A program made the translations under genes and the position numbers. This document shows, one piece after another, positions 26,982 to 36,844 of a DNA stretch of 64,000 nt. Every line of letters starts with the position of its first letter. Positions within the stretch are counted from its first letter, which is position 1. The notes under the pieces were generated by a model. It was given only the letters and a program-made list of their open reading frames with translations, did no database searches and was not told the origin of the DNA. Source of the stretch: Bacteroides fragilis NCTC 9343 (GTDB lineage: Bacteria; Bacteroidota; Bacteroidia; Bacteroidales; Bacteroidaceae); NCBI RefSeq assembly GCF_000025985.1, contig NC_003228.3, positions 496,001-560,000 on the forward strand. The letters run 5' to 3'.

Positions 26982-27052
26982 AAAAAAAGAAAGGGGAGAA
27001 GCAAGAGCCTTTCCCCATTATCGCATTTTAAATTGAATCTATGGTATGATTG
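26982..27052 (-). ncRNA. Candidate small RNA of about 70 nt
   Basis: A minus-strand promoter (TTG, 20-base gap, TATCTTTG at 27059-27066) predicts a start near 27052. A strong terminator follows: GGGGAAAGGC (27016-27007) pairs with GCTTCTCCCC (27002-26993), one mismatch, loop TCTT, then TTTCTTTTTTT. The promoter lies past the proA stop, so the unit is not simply the proA terminator, though it may also serve as that. No open frame inside. Confidence 0.5.
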
Positions 27053-27058
27053 TGTCTA

Positions 27059-27066
27059 CAAAGATA
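27059..27066 (-). promoter_or_regulatory. Promoter -7 element of the candidate small RNA
   Basis: TATCTTTG on the minus strand with a CTTG word 20 bases upstream. Confidence 0.5.
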
Positions 27067-27128
27067 GTACAATCCGGAGGTTAAGTCAAGCTTTGAACCG
27101 ATTATTTTCCTGACTTTCGCCGAAAGTA

Positions 27129-28376
27129 TCACTGACGTGTCTGTCCGTCACCCTCTATGATCCATTTGTAGGAAGTGATCTCTTCCAATCCCATCGGTCC
27201 GCGGGCATGCAACTTTTGTGTGCTGATGCCGATTTCTGCTCCCAGCCCGAATTGTGCTCCGTCGGTGAAAGCGGTAGATACATTGGTATATACACAGGCT
27301 GCATCTACCATGCGGGTGAAAAGCGCGGCGCGTTCCGGGTTTTCGGTGACGATACTTTCGCTATGTCGTGAGCTGTATTCCTGGATATGTCCGAGTGCGT
27401 TCTCAAAACTATTCACAGTTTTGATTGCCATTTTGTAGTCCAGAAATTCAGTTCCGAAGCTCTCGGGGGTGGCAGGTTTCAGCAACCCGGCAGGATAGTG
27501 TCCCTCGAGTGCCTGATAGGCTGACGGATCTGCATAGATAATCACCTTGTCGGCTTTGAGCTTTTCACAAAGGAGAGGCAGATCGGACAATCTGCTTTCG
27601 TGAACAATCACGCAATCGAGTGCATTACAAACACTCACGCGGCGTGTCTTGGCATTATGGATGATGGCAGCTCCCTTGGCCGTATCTCCGTATTCGTCAA
27701 AGTAGGTATGGCAGATGCCTGCACCGGTTTCTATTACCGGTATAGTAGCATTTTGCCGTACAAAGTTAATCAGGGCGCTACTGCCGCGAGGAATGATCAG
27801 ATCTACGTATCCGGTAGCGTGCAGCAGTTCCCGGGTTGCTTCACGGTCGGCCGGTAGCAACTCGACCATGTGAGTGTCTATGTTAAACTGTCGGAGTACC
27901 TGGTGTATCACTTCTACGATGGCACGATTCGAATAGTCAGCGTCGCTTCCCCCTTTCAGGATACAGGCGTTACCGCTTTTCAGGCAAAGCGAAAAAACGT
28001 CGAAGCTGACATTGGGACGAGCTTCGTAAATGATGCCGATGACCCCGAAAGGAACACTTATCTTAGTGAGTCTCATGCCATTGGGACGAATGCTCTCTTT
28101 CAATATCCTGCCCAGAGGGGAGGGGAGAGTGGCCACGTTGCGTATATCGGAAGCGATTCCCCGAAGTCGTTCTTCGGTCAACCTCAGTCGGTCGTATTTC
28201 GGATTGTCGGGTGACATCCGTTCCAGATCTTTCCGGTTCTCAGAGAGGATGTAGGAAGTCTGTTCCAAAGCAGCTTCTGCCACGGCATTCAGTATTTGGT
28301 TGATCCGATCGTCGGGTAATAGTGCCAGATGGCGGCCGGCTGCCTGTACGGCAGCAAAAGTATCATTCAGATTCAT
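27129..28376 (-). CDS. proA: Gamma-glutamyl phosphate reductase
   Basis: 415 residues, normal length. It reduces gamma-glutamyl phosphate to glutamate semialdehyde with NADPH in proline synthesis. Aldehyde-dehydrogenase-type fold; [18 protein letters not shown] at about 110-127 and [14 protein letters not shown] with the catalytic Cys at about 243 are seen, as is the ProA signature [20 protein letters not shown]. Twelve bases after proB, so one operon. Confidence 0.96.
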
Positions 28377-28388
28377 AATGCAGTTCGT

Positions 28389-29471
28389 TTATTCAATGTA
28401 AAGGTAGTCATAATGGACTACTGCTTTTTTTCCATGTTTTCCGATGGAGTCCCGTGCCTGCATGGAGTCACAGTTGACTTTGCCTACACCTACCGGAGTA
28501 CCCCGGTAATCAATGATGCGCACGATGTCGTCTTTCTCAAATTCTCCTTCAATGCGGGTGATTCCGACGGGAAGAATGCTGACTGCCTTGTCGGAGTTCA
28601 ACACTTCGGTAGCCTGTTCGTTGATATGTATCTCTCCCTTAGCGAAACCTTCGCTATGAGCTATCCATTTCTTGATACTCGATACGGGTTGGGATGCGGG
28701 GATAAAACGAGTGCAAACCGTCTCTTCGGGATGCTCTATGAGGTTGATAAGGATGTTGTCGCGTTTGCCATTGGCAATAATTACTGTAATACCTTCATCT
28801 GCCACTTTGCGGGCAATGTTGGTTTTGGTCAGCATGCCTCCTCTCCCGAAACTCGATTTGCTGGTCTGAATGTAGTTACTCAGGTCTTTTCCCTGTCCAA
28901 TCTCCCGGATCACTAATGAGTCCGGATCGGAAGGGGAACCGTTATAAATGCCGTCGATGTTACTCAGGATGATAAGGGCCTGTGCATTCATCATTGAGGC
29001 GATGAGGCCCGACAGTTCGTCATTGTCTGTGAACATCAGTTCGGTGACGGAGATGGTGTCGTTCTCGTTGACGATAGGAATGACGCCGTTCTCAAGCATC
29101 ACCGTCATGCAGTTTTTCTGGTTGAGGTAATGACGGCGTGTACCAAAATTCTCTTTGGTGGTGAGTACCTGTCCTACAGCAATGCCATGATCGCGGAACA
29201 GCTCGTAATATCGGTTAATGAGTTTGGCTTGACCCACTGCCGAGAACAATTGGCGCTGATCTACGCTGTCGAGTTTCCTGAGGGTACGTATTTCGCTTCG
29301 TCCCGAGGCAACAGCTCCCGAAGAGATAAGAATCACCTCTACTCCGGCTTTATGCAAGGCGGCTATCTGATCGGTTAGCGCAGACATCCGGGTGACATCC
29401 AGTGTTCCGTCCTGTCGGGTCAGTACGTTACTTCCCACTTTTATGGCTATTCGTGTAAACTCCTTTTTCAT
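28389..29471 (-). CDS. proB: Glutamate 5-kinase
   Basis: 360 residues from the ATG at 29471 (frame open to 29531, beyond the promoter at 29493-29500). It phosphorylates glutamate as the first, feedback-controlled step of proline synthesis. Amino-acid-kinase fold: IAIKVGSNVLT, ILISSGAVASGRS, PIVNENDTISVTE and GRGGMLTKTNIARK are visible. A C-terminal PUA domain (about residues 275-360, ILPVGITRIEGEFEKDDIV) is present. Confidence 0.95.
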   Translation of the reverse strand: MKKEFTRIAIKVGSNVLTRQDGTLDVTRMSALTDQIAALHKAGVEVILISSGAVASGRSEIRTLRKLDSVDQRQLFSAVGQAKLINRYYELFRDHGIAVGQVLTTKENFGTRRHYLNQKNCMTVMLENGVIPIVNENDTISVTELMFTDNDELSGLIASMMNAQALIILSNIDGIYNGSPSDPDSLVIREIGQGKDLSNYIQTSKSSFGRGGMLTKTNIARKVADEGITVIIANGKRDNILINLIEHPEETVCTRFIPASQPVSSIKKWIAHSEGFAKGEIHINEQATEVLNSDKAVSILPVGITRIEGEFEKDDIVRIIDYRGTPVGVGKVNCDSMQARDSIGKHGKKAVVHYDYLYIE

Positions 29472-29492
29472 TATGCTGACGATTTGAAAGCA

Positions 29493-29500
29493 CAAATATA
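29493..29500 (-). promoter_or_regulatory. Promoter -7 element of proBA
   Basis: TATATTTG on the minus strand, 22 bases before the chosen proB start. Confidence 0.5.
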
Positions 29501-29584
29501 TGGATTTTTGTCGATATGTTACCTCTCCCATACGGATATCTTGAAAGAGAATGTCTGTATGGCAGAGAGGAGATCGGGGGGAAT

Positions 29585-29821
29585 TTATTCGTTTGCCTTT
29601 TCGCGGTTTCTCACTATTTCCATTGCATTTTCATAATCGTCTTCATTGACGAGGACAGCTATTTCCTGTCCGATGTAGTAAGGTGCCAAAGCTGCGAGCC
29701 CACCTCCGTCTTTCAGGATAGATTCTATTCCATTGCTTTCGAGCAATCCTTTGATGAACTCTGCTTCCCAAGGCGAACCGGTGAAGACTTCTACTACGCG
29801 GGTGTCTTTATCTTCTTTCAT
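29585..29821 (-). CDS. DUF2007 protein (putative signal-transducing)
   Basis: 78 residues. DUF2007 pattern: VVEVFTGSPWEAEFIKGLLESNGI at the start (ferredoxin-like fold) and a small Gly/Ala loop. A paralogue lies at 57635-57835 with the same VFAGSPWE core. The family is named signal-transducing from a PII-like fold, without known function. A -7 element TATATTTG lies at 29853-29860. Confidence 0.8.
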   Translation of the reverse strand: MKEDKDTRVVEVFTGSPWEAEFIKGLLESNGIESILKDGGGLAALAPYYIGQEIAVLVNEDDYENAMEIVRNREKANE

Positions 29822-29852
29822 AATGGTAGGGATATAATGTGTTTATCTCTTA

Positions 29853-29860
29853 CAAATATA
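29853..29860 (-). promoter_or_regulatory. Promoter -7 element of the DUF2007 gene
   Basis: TATATTTG on the minus strand, 32 bases before the start codon. Confidence 0.45.
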
Positions 29861-29897
29861 ACAAAAAGAACTTAGATAAAGTTGTTTTACCGATAGA

Positions 29898-30740
29898 TTA
29901 TTCTAAAGTTATTCGTTGCACTGTAATGTTCTCGTTGAGGAACATGGAGGCTGATTCAATAAATTTGTCTTCGGCCTCTGTGGTGTAAAAGCGGCATTTA
30001 CCTTCCCGAGTGCACTTCATGTCCATTTCGGGATGACGGTGAAGGTAATCTTTCAGACTGGTAGCCACATATTCTCCCTGTGCCACCACTTTCACTCCTT
30101 GGGGAATGAATTTTTGTATCTTGGGCAATAGTATCGGGTAATGGGTACATCCCAGAACAAGGGTGTCTATCTGCCGGTCTTTGGCAAGTAGGTTGTCGAT
30201 GTATTTACGAATAAAGAAGTCGGCTCCTTCGCCGTTGGCTTCATTGTTTTCAACCAGTGGAACCCACATGGGACAAGCTTCTCCGCTTACTTTGATATCC
30301 TCAAACAACTTATGCACTTCAAGCGGATATGATTCTGATTTGATGGTACCGGCTGTAGCCAATATTCCTACATGGCGCGTTTGGGTCATACTGCCGATAC
30401 ACTCTGCAGTTGGGCGAATGACTCCTAGCACCCTCCGGTCCGGATCTATATTCGGAAGGTCGTTCATTTGTATGGTTCTCAGTGCCTTGGCCGAGGCTGT
30501 GTTGCAAGCAAGTATCACCAGATGACAGCCCATCTCAAACAATTTGTTGACAGCCTGTAAGGTGAACTCGTATACGATTTCAAAAGAACGGGTCCCATAA
30601 GGAGTCCGTGCATTGTCGCCCAGATAGATGTAATCGTATTCCGGCAGCGCTTCCCTGATTTTGCTCAGGATGGTCAGCCCACCGTATCCGGAGTCGAATA
30701 CACCGATAGGACCAGGTTGGTATGGAAGGGATTGTTTCAT
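29898..30740 (-). CDS. murI: Glutamate racemase
   Basis: 280 residues. It makes D-glutamate for peptidoglycan. The two catalytic cysteines are in VILACNTASAKALR (about residue 78) and LVLGCTHYPILLP (about residue 195); the N-terminal VFDSGYGGLTIL and YLGDNARTPYG are typical. It lies downstream of the bamA/ompH cluster on the same strand, after an intergenic hairpin. Confidence 0.95.
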   Translation of the reverse strand: MKQSLPYQPGPIGVFDSGYGGLTILSKIREALPEYDYIYLGDNARTPYGTRSFEIVYEFTLQAVNKLFEMGCHLVILACNTASAKALRTIQMNDLPNIDPDRRVLGVIRPTAECIGSMTQTRHVGILATAGTIKSESYPLEVHKLFEDIKVSGEACPMWVPLVENNEANGEGADFFIRKYIDNLLAKDRQIDTLVLGCTHYPILLPKIQKFIPQGVKVVAQGEYVATSLKDYLHRHPEMDMKCTREGKCRFYTTEAEDKFIESASMFLNENITVQRITLE

Positions 30741-30758
30741 AATGGGGATATGGTTAAA

Positions 30759-30828
30759 AAGTTACGAGCTACAAGTAACAAGTCATAACGCATTTTGCAT
30801 GGTACTTGTAGCTTGTAGCTCGTAACTT
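30759..30828. repeat. Intergenic hairpin between ompH and murI
   Basis: The 19-base arm at 30759-30777 (GTTACGAGCTACAAGTA core) is matched in reverse by 30803-30828 with a short internal insertion. The same words (CGAGCTACA, CTTGTAG) recur between ddl and the acyltransferase gene (21363-21502), which suggests a dispersed intergenic repeat. Confidence 0.5.
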
Positions 30829-30842
30829 ATTGCTCTTAACTC

Positions 30843-31352
30843 TTATTTGATGCCCAATTGGGTTTTTACTTTCGGAGTCAGGTTAATGCTTTGAGCTTCG
30901 TTTACGTAAGGTATCGGAGTACGTGCCATATCGAAAATGTAGATAACACCTTCTGCTGCACCTACTGCTTTGATAGCGTCATCCAGCTTCTTATATACCG
31001 GAGCCATCAGGTCATTGTTGGCTTTTTCCATATCCTGCTGAGCCTTAGCCTGGAATTGTTCTTGTCTCTGCATCATGTCTTCCAACTCTTTTTGTCTTCT
31101 TTCTGCAATGACAGCAGGAAGAGAGTCTTTTTGCTGCATGAATTCCTGGTATTTCTTGCTGAATTCTTCCTGAGATCTCTGTAAGTCTTGTCCGAGTTGT
31201 TTGTTCAATGCTTGTAACTCAGATTGTGCTTTGGTATATTCCGGCATGGCCGAAACAATTTCCATCGCATTGATGTGACCGAATTTAAGATTTTGTGCAA
31301 ATACGCCCATCGGGAGTATTAACATCATTAAAAGTGCAATTTTTTTAAGCAT
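30843..31352 (-). CDS. OmpH/Skp-family periplasmic chaperone
   Basis: 169 residues with a signal peptide (LILPMGVFAQ). FGHINAMEIVSAMPEY at the mature N-terminus, a long coiled-coil (about 40-110) and a C-terminal VIYIFDMARTPIPYVN segment are the Skp/OmpH pattern. Skp holds unfolded outer-membrane proteins. It is the second of two tandem skp-like genes directly downstream of bamA, the genes for its partner machine. Confidence 0.9.
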   Translation of the reverse strand: MLKKIALLMMLILPMGVFAQNLKFGHINAMEIVSAMPEYTKAQSELQALNKQLGQDLQRSQEEFSKKYQEFMQQKDSLPAVIAERRQKELEDMMQRQEQFQAKAQQDMEKANNDLMAPVYKKLDDAIKAVGAAEGVIYIFDMARTPIPYVNEAQSINLTPKVKTQLGIK

Positions 31353-31396
31353 AGTTTTATTATTTATTTGAATGATTACTTTTAAGTTATCGGGTG

Positions 31397-31404
31397 CAAA
31401 TGTA
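31397..31404 (-). promoter_or_regulatory. -7 element before the second ompH gene
   Basis: TACATTTG on the minus strand in the 57-base gap between the two ompH genes; a possible internal promoter. Confidence 0.4.
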
Positions 31405-31409
31405 TGAAA

Positions 31410-31925
31410 TTAATTTGAATATCCTAATTTCGCCAGCACTTCATTGCTTACATCAATGCGGGGAGTGGCAAAAATAATGCTTGAAGCAGATGCTCTGTCT
31501 ACCACTACTGCATAACCGTTTTCCTCTGCTACAGCTTTTACCGCATTGTATATTTCGTCTTGAATAGGCTTCATTAACTCTTCTCTTTTCTTAAAAAGTT
31601 CACCTTCAGGACCAAAGTATTTACGTTTGAGCTCTGAAGCAGCTTTTTCTTTTTCTACGATGGCATCTTCTTTCTGGGTCTTTTGTGCGGCCGTCAGTTT
31701 AGCAGATGCAGCTTGATAGTCCTTAAACATCGTTTGTGCCTCTTTGGCTAATACTTCGACTTCACCCTGCCACTGTTTGGTTGCCTGGCTCAATTGTTCG
31801 TTGGCACGTTCGTAAGCCGGAATGTTCTTCAGGATATACTCCATATCGATCAGGGCAAACTTTTGTGCTTGGGCTGTCATACCTACGGCAAACAGCAAGA
31901 TGATAAATAGAACAGACTTTTTCAT
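31410..31925 (-). CDS. OmpH/Skp-family periplasmic chaperone
   Basis: 171 residues, signal peptide ending MTAQAQ. FALIDMEYILKNIPAYERAN, a coiled-coil of about 70 residues, then VVDRASASSIIFATP near the end. Same family as the adjacent gene, with diverged sequence. It starts 24 bases after the bamA stop, so it is likely in the uppS-bamA-ompH transcript. Confidence 0.9.
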   Translation of the reverse strand: MKKSVLFIILLFAVGMTAQAQKFALIDMEYILKNIPAYERANEQLSQATKQWQGEVEVLAKEAQTMFKDYQAASAKLTAAQKTQKEDAIVEKEKAASELKRKYFGPEGELFKKREELMKPIQDEIYNAVKAVAEENGYAVVVDRASASSIIFATPRIDVSNEVLAKLGYSN

Positions 31926-31949
31926 AACGCTTAGTTTTTAGTGAAACAA

Positions 31950-34478
31950 TTAGAATTCCTGGCCCAATACGAAATGGAATCTGCTTCCACCTGCGCTCTT
32001 GTCGCCAAGTACTTTGTCGAAACCGTATGCCCAGTCGATACCCATCATACCAATCATCGGAAGGAAGATGCGGACACCCACACCTGCCGAACGTTTCAGG
32101 TCGAACGGATTGAAGTTTTTCACATCATGCCAAGCATTACCGGCTTCCAGGAATGTTAACGCATAAATATTGGTACTTGTTTCCAGCATTAGCGGATATC
32201 TTAATTCAAATCCGATACGGGTATAAGCATAACCTTCTTGTCCGCGGTACGGAGTTAAAGAACTGTTTTCATAACCACGGAGGGCGACACTCTCAGTTGC
32301 GTAGCTTGAATATCCGGTCATACCGTCACCACCGACATCGAATGTACCGAACGGTGATTTCTTATATTTGTTGTAGTGACCCAATATACCGAATTCAACA
32401 CGTGTCATTAATACCGGAGTCTTTTTCACTACAGTCGGGTTCAGCAATGGGATGTATGTTTTTGCTTTGAATTTCCACTTGTGGTATTCTACCCATTTAT
32501 GCATCTTGTTCATATCGTTCTGGTTGTACTCGTTGTACTTGCTGTAGTCTACTCCATCGAACAATGAGTAAGGTGGTGTGAACTGTACGGACAGCGAGAA
32601 GTCAGAACCACTACGGGGATAGATCGGGTTATCGTAAGAGGCGCGGGCCAATGTCAAGCCTATACTCAGGTCATTACATTTACCGTTGGTCACCGGGAAG
32701 TATTGCCAGTCTTTCAAGATATATCTCTGGTAAGAGAGCTCGGCTGAAAGCTGGAAGTAGTCATCCGGCCAGTTCAGACGTTTACCCCATCCTGCTGACA
32801 GACCCCACATTTTGATTGACTTATCCGGGTCATAATAGTTCTCGTAATTGTTATAGTTACCATAATTGTACATACCGTAGCCACCCAAGCCGCTGTAATA
32901 ACTGTTGTAGTAGTTGTTATAGTAGCTTGAATTGTAGTAACGGCTACTGATATCGGTCTGTACGGAGAAGAATGCTGACAGAGAGAATGAATTCGGGCGT
33001 TTACCTCCGAACCAGGGATCAAAGAACGAAATGCTATACTGTTGATAGTATTGTGCATTGGTTTGTCCACTGATGGTCAGTGTCTGTCCGTCGCCTTGAG
33101 GCAGGATACCGCGATAATTTTCTCCCGGATGCAACAGGTTCGCCAAAGAGAAGTTCGTAAACTTCAGACTTAACTTACCGATAACACCTGTTTGTCCCCA
33201 ACCGGCAGAGAACTCTACCTGGTCATTTGCTTTCGATACAAGATCGTAAGCGATATCTACCGTTCCGTTTACAGGGTCCGGCTGGATATCCGGCTTGATG
33301 TTTTCCGGGTCGAAGTGTCCCATTTGCTGGATTTCACGCATAGAACGCATCAGGTCCTCGCGGCTGAACAACTCACCTGGACGAGTACGGAGTTCACGGC
33401 GGACAACGTTTTCGTACAAACGGTCATTACCATTGATCTTGATCTTGTTGATACTGGCTTGCCGACCTTCAAAAATTCTCATTTCCAAGTCAATGGAGTC
33501 ATTATCTATGTTTACTTCCACCGGATCCAGTGTATAGAACAGATAACCATTATTATAATAGAGGTTACCGATAGCATCTTCGTCGGTTGATAAGCGTTCA
33601 TTTAACAATTTCTGGTTATATACATCCCCTTTCTTCATGCGGAGCATGTAGTTCAATTGCTCTGAAGGGTAAAGCGTATTACCTACCCATGTAACGTTGC
33701 GGAGATAATATTTATCGCCTTCTTCCAGTTCGATGAATACGTCTACGGTCTTATCGTCAAATTTGGATACACTGTCTTTCACAATGCGTGCATCGCGGTA
33801 ACCCAATTCGTTATACTTATCAATAATCAACTGTTTGTCCTCTTCATATTTCTCGTTGACAAACTTCTTGGTGCGGAATAAGTTCAGCAGTTTTCCTTTT
33901 TCGTTTGTCTTCTTCATCACGCGTTTCAGCTTAGATGTCTTGATGGCATGGTTGCCGGCAAAAGTGATGGCATGTACTTTTACCTTTTCTTTCTTATCGA
34001 TGTCAATATCGACTAATACCTGATTTTCATTGGCAGGATCATCTCTTTGGGTGATAGTGATTTCAGCATTCTTAAATCCCTTATCGTCGAAATAGCGTTT
34101 ACTTAAAACTTTCGCACGGTCTACCAGGTTCGGAGTGATCTGACTACCCTTTATCATGCCCAGTTTGGTTTGCAGGTCTTCACGTTCCGACTTTTTCACA
34201 CCGTGATAGCGTATATCGGAAATACGTGGGCGTTGGGCCAAAGTGATCTTTAACCATATTTTATTACCTTCTATTTTTTCAGCGGTAATCGATACATTAG
34301 AGAACAGACCATGACGCCAGTAGCGTTTGATTGCACCTGTGATTTCATCTCCCGGTACAGTAATGGTTTGTCCTACAGAGAGTCCGGACAGTCCGATAAG
34401 AACATAATCTTCGTAGTTCTTGACACCTTCGACTTTGATGTCGGCTATTTCATATTTTTTCGGTGTCCCGGAATACAT
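31950..34478 (-). CDS. bamA: BamA outer-membrane assembly factor (signal peptide out of frame)
   Basis: 842 residues in this frame. Several POTRA domains fill the first half (KYEIADIKVEGVKNYED opens the first); the C-terminal beta-barrel has ALRGYENSSL as its version of the RGF motif and ends in Phe (FHFVLGQEF). BamA inserts barrel proteins in the outer membrane and is essential in other bacteria. The frame begins MYSGTPKKYE with no signal peptide and an in-frame TGA 18 bases upstream; the signal peptide is found in another frame at 34445-34585. One base missing from the G run at 34485-34487 explains both. Confidence 0.88.
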   Translation of the reverse strand: MYSGTPKKYEIADIKVEGVKNYEDYVLIGLSGLSVGQTITVPGDEITGAIKRYWRHGLFSNVSITAEKIEGNKIWLKITLAQRPRISDIRYHGVKKSEREDLQTKLGMIKGSQITPNLVDRAKVLSKRYFDDKGFKNAEITITQRDDPANENQVLVDIDIDKKEKVKVHAITFAGNHAIKTSKLKRVMKKTNEKGKLLNLFRTKKFVNEKYEEDKQLIIDKYNELGYRDARIVKDSVSKFDDKTVDVFIELEEGDKYYLRNVTWVGNTLYPSEQLNYMLRMKKGDVYNQKLLNERLSTDEDAIGNLYYNNGYLFYTLDPVEVNIDNDSIDLEMRIFEGRQASINKIKINGNDRLYENVVRRELRTRPGELFSREDLMRSMREIQQMGHFDPENIKPDIQPDPVNGTVDIAYDLVSKANDQVEFSAGWGQTGVIGKLSLKFTNFSLANLLHPGENYRGILPQGDGQTLTISGQTNAQYYQQYSISFFDPWFGGKRPNSFSLSAFFSVQTDISSRYYNSSYYNNYYNSYYSGLGGYGMYNYGNYNNYENYYDPDKSIKMWGLSAGWGKRLNWPDDYFQLSAELSYQRYILKDWQYFPVTNGKCNDLSIGLTLARASYDNPIYPRSGSDFSLSVQFTPPYSLFDGVDYSKYNEYNQNDMNKMHKWVEYHKWKFKAKTYIPLLNPTVVKKTPVLMTRVEFGILGHYNKYKKSPFGTFDVGGDGMTGYSSYATESVALRGYENSSLTPYRGQEGYAYTRIGFELRYPLMLETSTNIYALTFLEAGNAWHDVKNFNPFDLKRSAGVGVRIFLPMIGMMGIDWAYGFDKVLGDKSAGGSRFHFVLGQEF

Positions 34479-34585
34479 GATAACGGGTTTGATTCGTCAG
34501 TGTTAGCATCTTGTGCTACGCCCGGCAATGCAAAGCAAAACAGGCTGATAAACGTTACGAATATGAAGGAAATACGATAATGCAT
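34445..34585 (-). pseudogene. N-terminal signal-peptide segment of bamA, frameshifted
   Basis: ATG at 34585 opens 46 codons: MHYRISFIFVTFISLFCF, then ALPGVAQDANTDESNP, a good signal peptide, before the frame runs on to a stop at 34445. Adding one C to the CCC run (minus strand) gives ...NPVIMYSG and joins it to the BamA frame, for a protein of about 878 residues. Confidence 0.7.
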
Positions 34586-34608
34586 TTATGTTATAATTAA
34601 GTTTTGAG

Positions 34609-35343
34609 TTAACTGATTTGTTCGCTGGTTTTTCCGAATCTGCGTTCGCGTTTCTGGTAGTCACAGATAGCCTTGCACAATTCTTCTTCCTTAAAGTCGG
34701 GCCAGAAAGTTTCACAGAAATAGAGCTCCGAATAAGCACATTGCCAAAGCAGATAATTGCTTAAACGAACCTCTCCGCCTGTCCGGATCAGCAAATCCGG
34801 GTCGGGCATAAAGTTGGTTGTCAGATGTGTCCGAATGCTTTCTGAAGTAATTTCTTCAGGGTTCATTTCTCCATTTTGTACCAATGTGGCAATCTGCCGT
34901 GTAGCTTCGGTTATTTCCCATCTGGCAGAATAACTGAGGGCAAGTATCAGGCACATACCTGTATTCTTGGAAGTATGTTCTACACAAGCATTCAGGCGCT
35001 CCCGTACATTCTCAGGTAGTTTGTTGATGTCTCCGATGATACGGAAACTGATATTGTTTTTCATAAATGTTTCCTCTTCGATAGAGTCGAAAAGGAGGCT
35101 CATCAATGCAGCGACTTCATCCGAAGGCCGGTTCCAGTTTTCTGTAGAAAAGGTATATAAAGTAAGGAATTTGATTCCTAACCTGGCCGCCTCTTCAGTA
35201 ATGATATGCACAGTCTCGGCTCCGGCCTGATGTCCAAAACTCCGTTCGTGTCCGCGTAGTTTGGCCCACCGTCCGTTACCGTCCATGATAATTGCTACAT
35301 GCTTAGGTATCCGGTTTAAATCTATTTGTTCTTTATAGGACAT
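34609..35343 (-). CDS. uppS: Isoprenyl (undecaprenyl diphosphate) synthase
   Basis: 244 residues from the ATG at 35343; the frame is open further up but that part overlaps the previous gene. It builds undecaprenyl diphosphate, the lipid carrier for cell-wall sugars. Signature [17 protein letters not shown] at about residues 16-32, and the C-terminal [15 protein letters not shown]. Four bases after the DUF6242 gene and upstream of bamA. Confidence 0.95.
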   Translation of the reverse strand: MSYKEQIDLNRIPKHVAIIMDGNGRWAKLRGHERSFGHQAGAETVHIITEEAARLGIKFLTLYTFSTENWNRPSDEVAALMSLLFDSIEEETFMKNNISFRIIGDINKLPENVRERLNACVEHTSKNTGMCLILALSYSARWEITEATRQIATLVQNGEMNPEEITSESIRTHLTTNFMPDPDLLIRTGGEVRLSNYLLWQCAYSELYFCETFWPDFKEEELCKAICDYQKRERRFGKTSEQIS

Positions 35344-35347
35344 TTCG

Positions 35348-36706
35348 TTAGTTGTTGTTCTGTCTTTTAAAACCAAATTTATTGATTCGTCCGCGCCATA
35401 CTTCGTTGGCACCACCGTTACTCCATATTACCCAGATAAAGTTATTTTTGTCTACTACGGTTGAGTAATTGTTTCCTCTGTCTTTGAATTCGGCCGGCAG
35501 GAAGATTTTCTTGTTGGCTTTATACCAGGCAATACCTGCTTCCGATGTATAGATCGTTTCAAAATTTCCTCCGAATGCCAGAAAAGCATTATCATAATAG
35601 AAGAAAGACGGATTGTCCAGTTTCGGACAATAGGCGGTACTCGAGGAAGTTTTTAAAGGTATCCAAAGCAAACCGTCTTGTGAGGTCCATGCGATGGAAG
35701 TCGTATCGTTTGCATTACGATTGTTACCCATTACGGCTATTGTCTGGATTCCTGTTGCTGTCAGGTAAGAAGTTGCAGACAAATTCTCCAAGGGGAAGTC
35801 CGCACCTACTGTTTCGGAACCAATGTTCCACGCTGTTGCTTCAGGATTAGTTATGGCAAATGTAGATTGATCACCATTATTAATAATACCGGCAATTCCG
35901 GAGATACCCAACAGATTACCTTCATTTTTCGGGAAAGGGGCGATCAGCATCTCTACTTTACCGTTTTTATTCAAATCGGTTGCAACATTCCATAATGCTC
36001 CATCAGATGAAACGTATGCACTTTCACCGTTTGTGGCATATAGTTTTCCGCCGAAAGAAATAATGGAGGAAAGCTTGATGTTGTCCGGAAGCCCTGTTAT
36101 GGATACTGGTGTCCAGCTTCTTCCTTTACTGATAACATCTCCGGATGATTGGTATGCAGTCGTATTCGATGTATAGATCAACAGATCTTCATTCAGGGTA
36201 ACTGATTTCTGATATCCGCTATAGTTTGCGAAGTTATCTGTCATTTTGGTCCAGTTCATGGAATCCGGGTCCTGTTGATGTACACGTACCGAAATAGTAT
36301 ACTCTTTGGTATATTGCATGTCGGCAGCCCACACTTTTATTCTCATCGGTTTTTGCATAGTGCCTCTGAAGTCGATAGAATCGGAATAGTTGAACAGAGT
36401 ATCCTGACCCTCTGCGTTTTTGGCAGTGATTATTCCGGAAGTTGTGGTCAGTGTCTTGATAAGAATACGGTCAATAATTGTATCGGAGCCTACAGGTAGT
36501 GAATCCTGGTTATAAATAAGTCCTACTCCATCGGGACCAAGTTGGTCAATTGTAAATTTATAGTTTACCCCATGTATGGTGTCAAGTGCAAATGCGTGTA
36601 TGGTAGCATCCGGGCTATATTCAATTTCTTCTGTGTCAAGGCACGAAGTAACGGCAAACGATACAAGGAAGAAACTTACAATTACTGATAAAAACTTTAT
36701 TCTCAT
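35348..36706 (-). CDS. DUF6242-type lipoprotein
   Basis: 452 residues, lipoprotein signal [12 protein letters not shown]. The N-terminal domain (about 25-140) and a C-terminal propeller-like part with repeated SDGALW / SQDGLLWIP motifs (Kelch or sialidase-like blades) match the Bacteroides DUF6242 family. Ligand unknown. It is the first gene before uppS and bamA, four bases from uppS, which suggests an envelope role. Confidence 0.7.
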   Translation of the reverse strand: MRIKFLSVIVSFFLVSFAVTSCLDTEEIEYSPDATIHAFALDTIHGVNYKFTIDQLGPDGVGLIYNQDSLPVGSDTIIDRILIKTLTTTSGIITAKNAEGQDTLFNYSDSIDFRGTMQKPMRIKVWAADMQYTKEYTISVRVHQQDPDSMNWTKMTDNFANYSGYQKSVTLNEDLLIYTSNTTAYQSSGDVISKGRSWTPVSITGLPDNIKLSSIISFGGKLYATNGESAYVSSDGALWNVATDLNKNGKVEMLIAPFPKNEGNLLGISGIAGIINNGDQSTFAITNPEATAWNIGSETVGADFPLENLSATSYLTATGIQTIAVMGNNRNANDTTSIAWTSQDGLLWIPLKTSSSTAYCPKLDNPSFFYYDNAFLAFGGNFETIYTSEAGIAWYKANKKIFLPAEFKDRGNNYSTVVDKNNFIWVIWSNGGANEVWRGRINKFGFKRQNNN

Positions 36707-36734
36707 TTGAAAGATTGTGTTTATTTACAAGTTG

Positions 36735-36742
36735 CAAAAATA
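36735..36742 (-). promoter_or_regulatory. Promoter -7 element of the DUF6242-uppS-bamA cluster
   Basis: TATTTTTG on the minus strand, 29 bases before the start codon at 36706. Confidence 0.5.
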
Positions 36743-36844
36743 GGAACATTTTTCTCTATATTGAACATTGGAGGGAAGTTTTATATAAAATTATAGATAA
36801 TCTGCTCGATTTTGTCGATATAAAACTCCTTGAATGCAGCGAAT

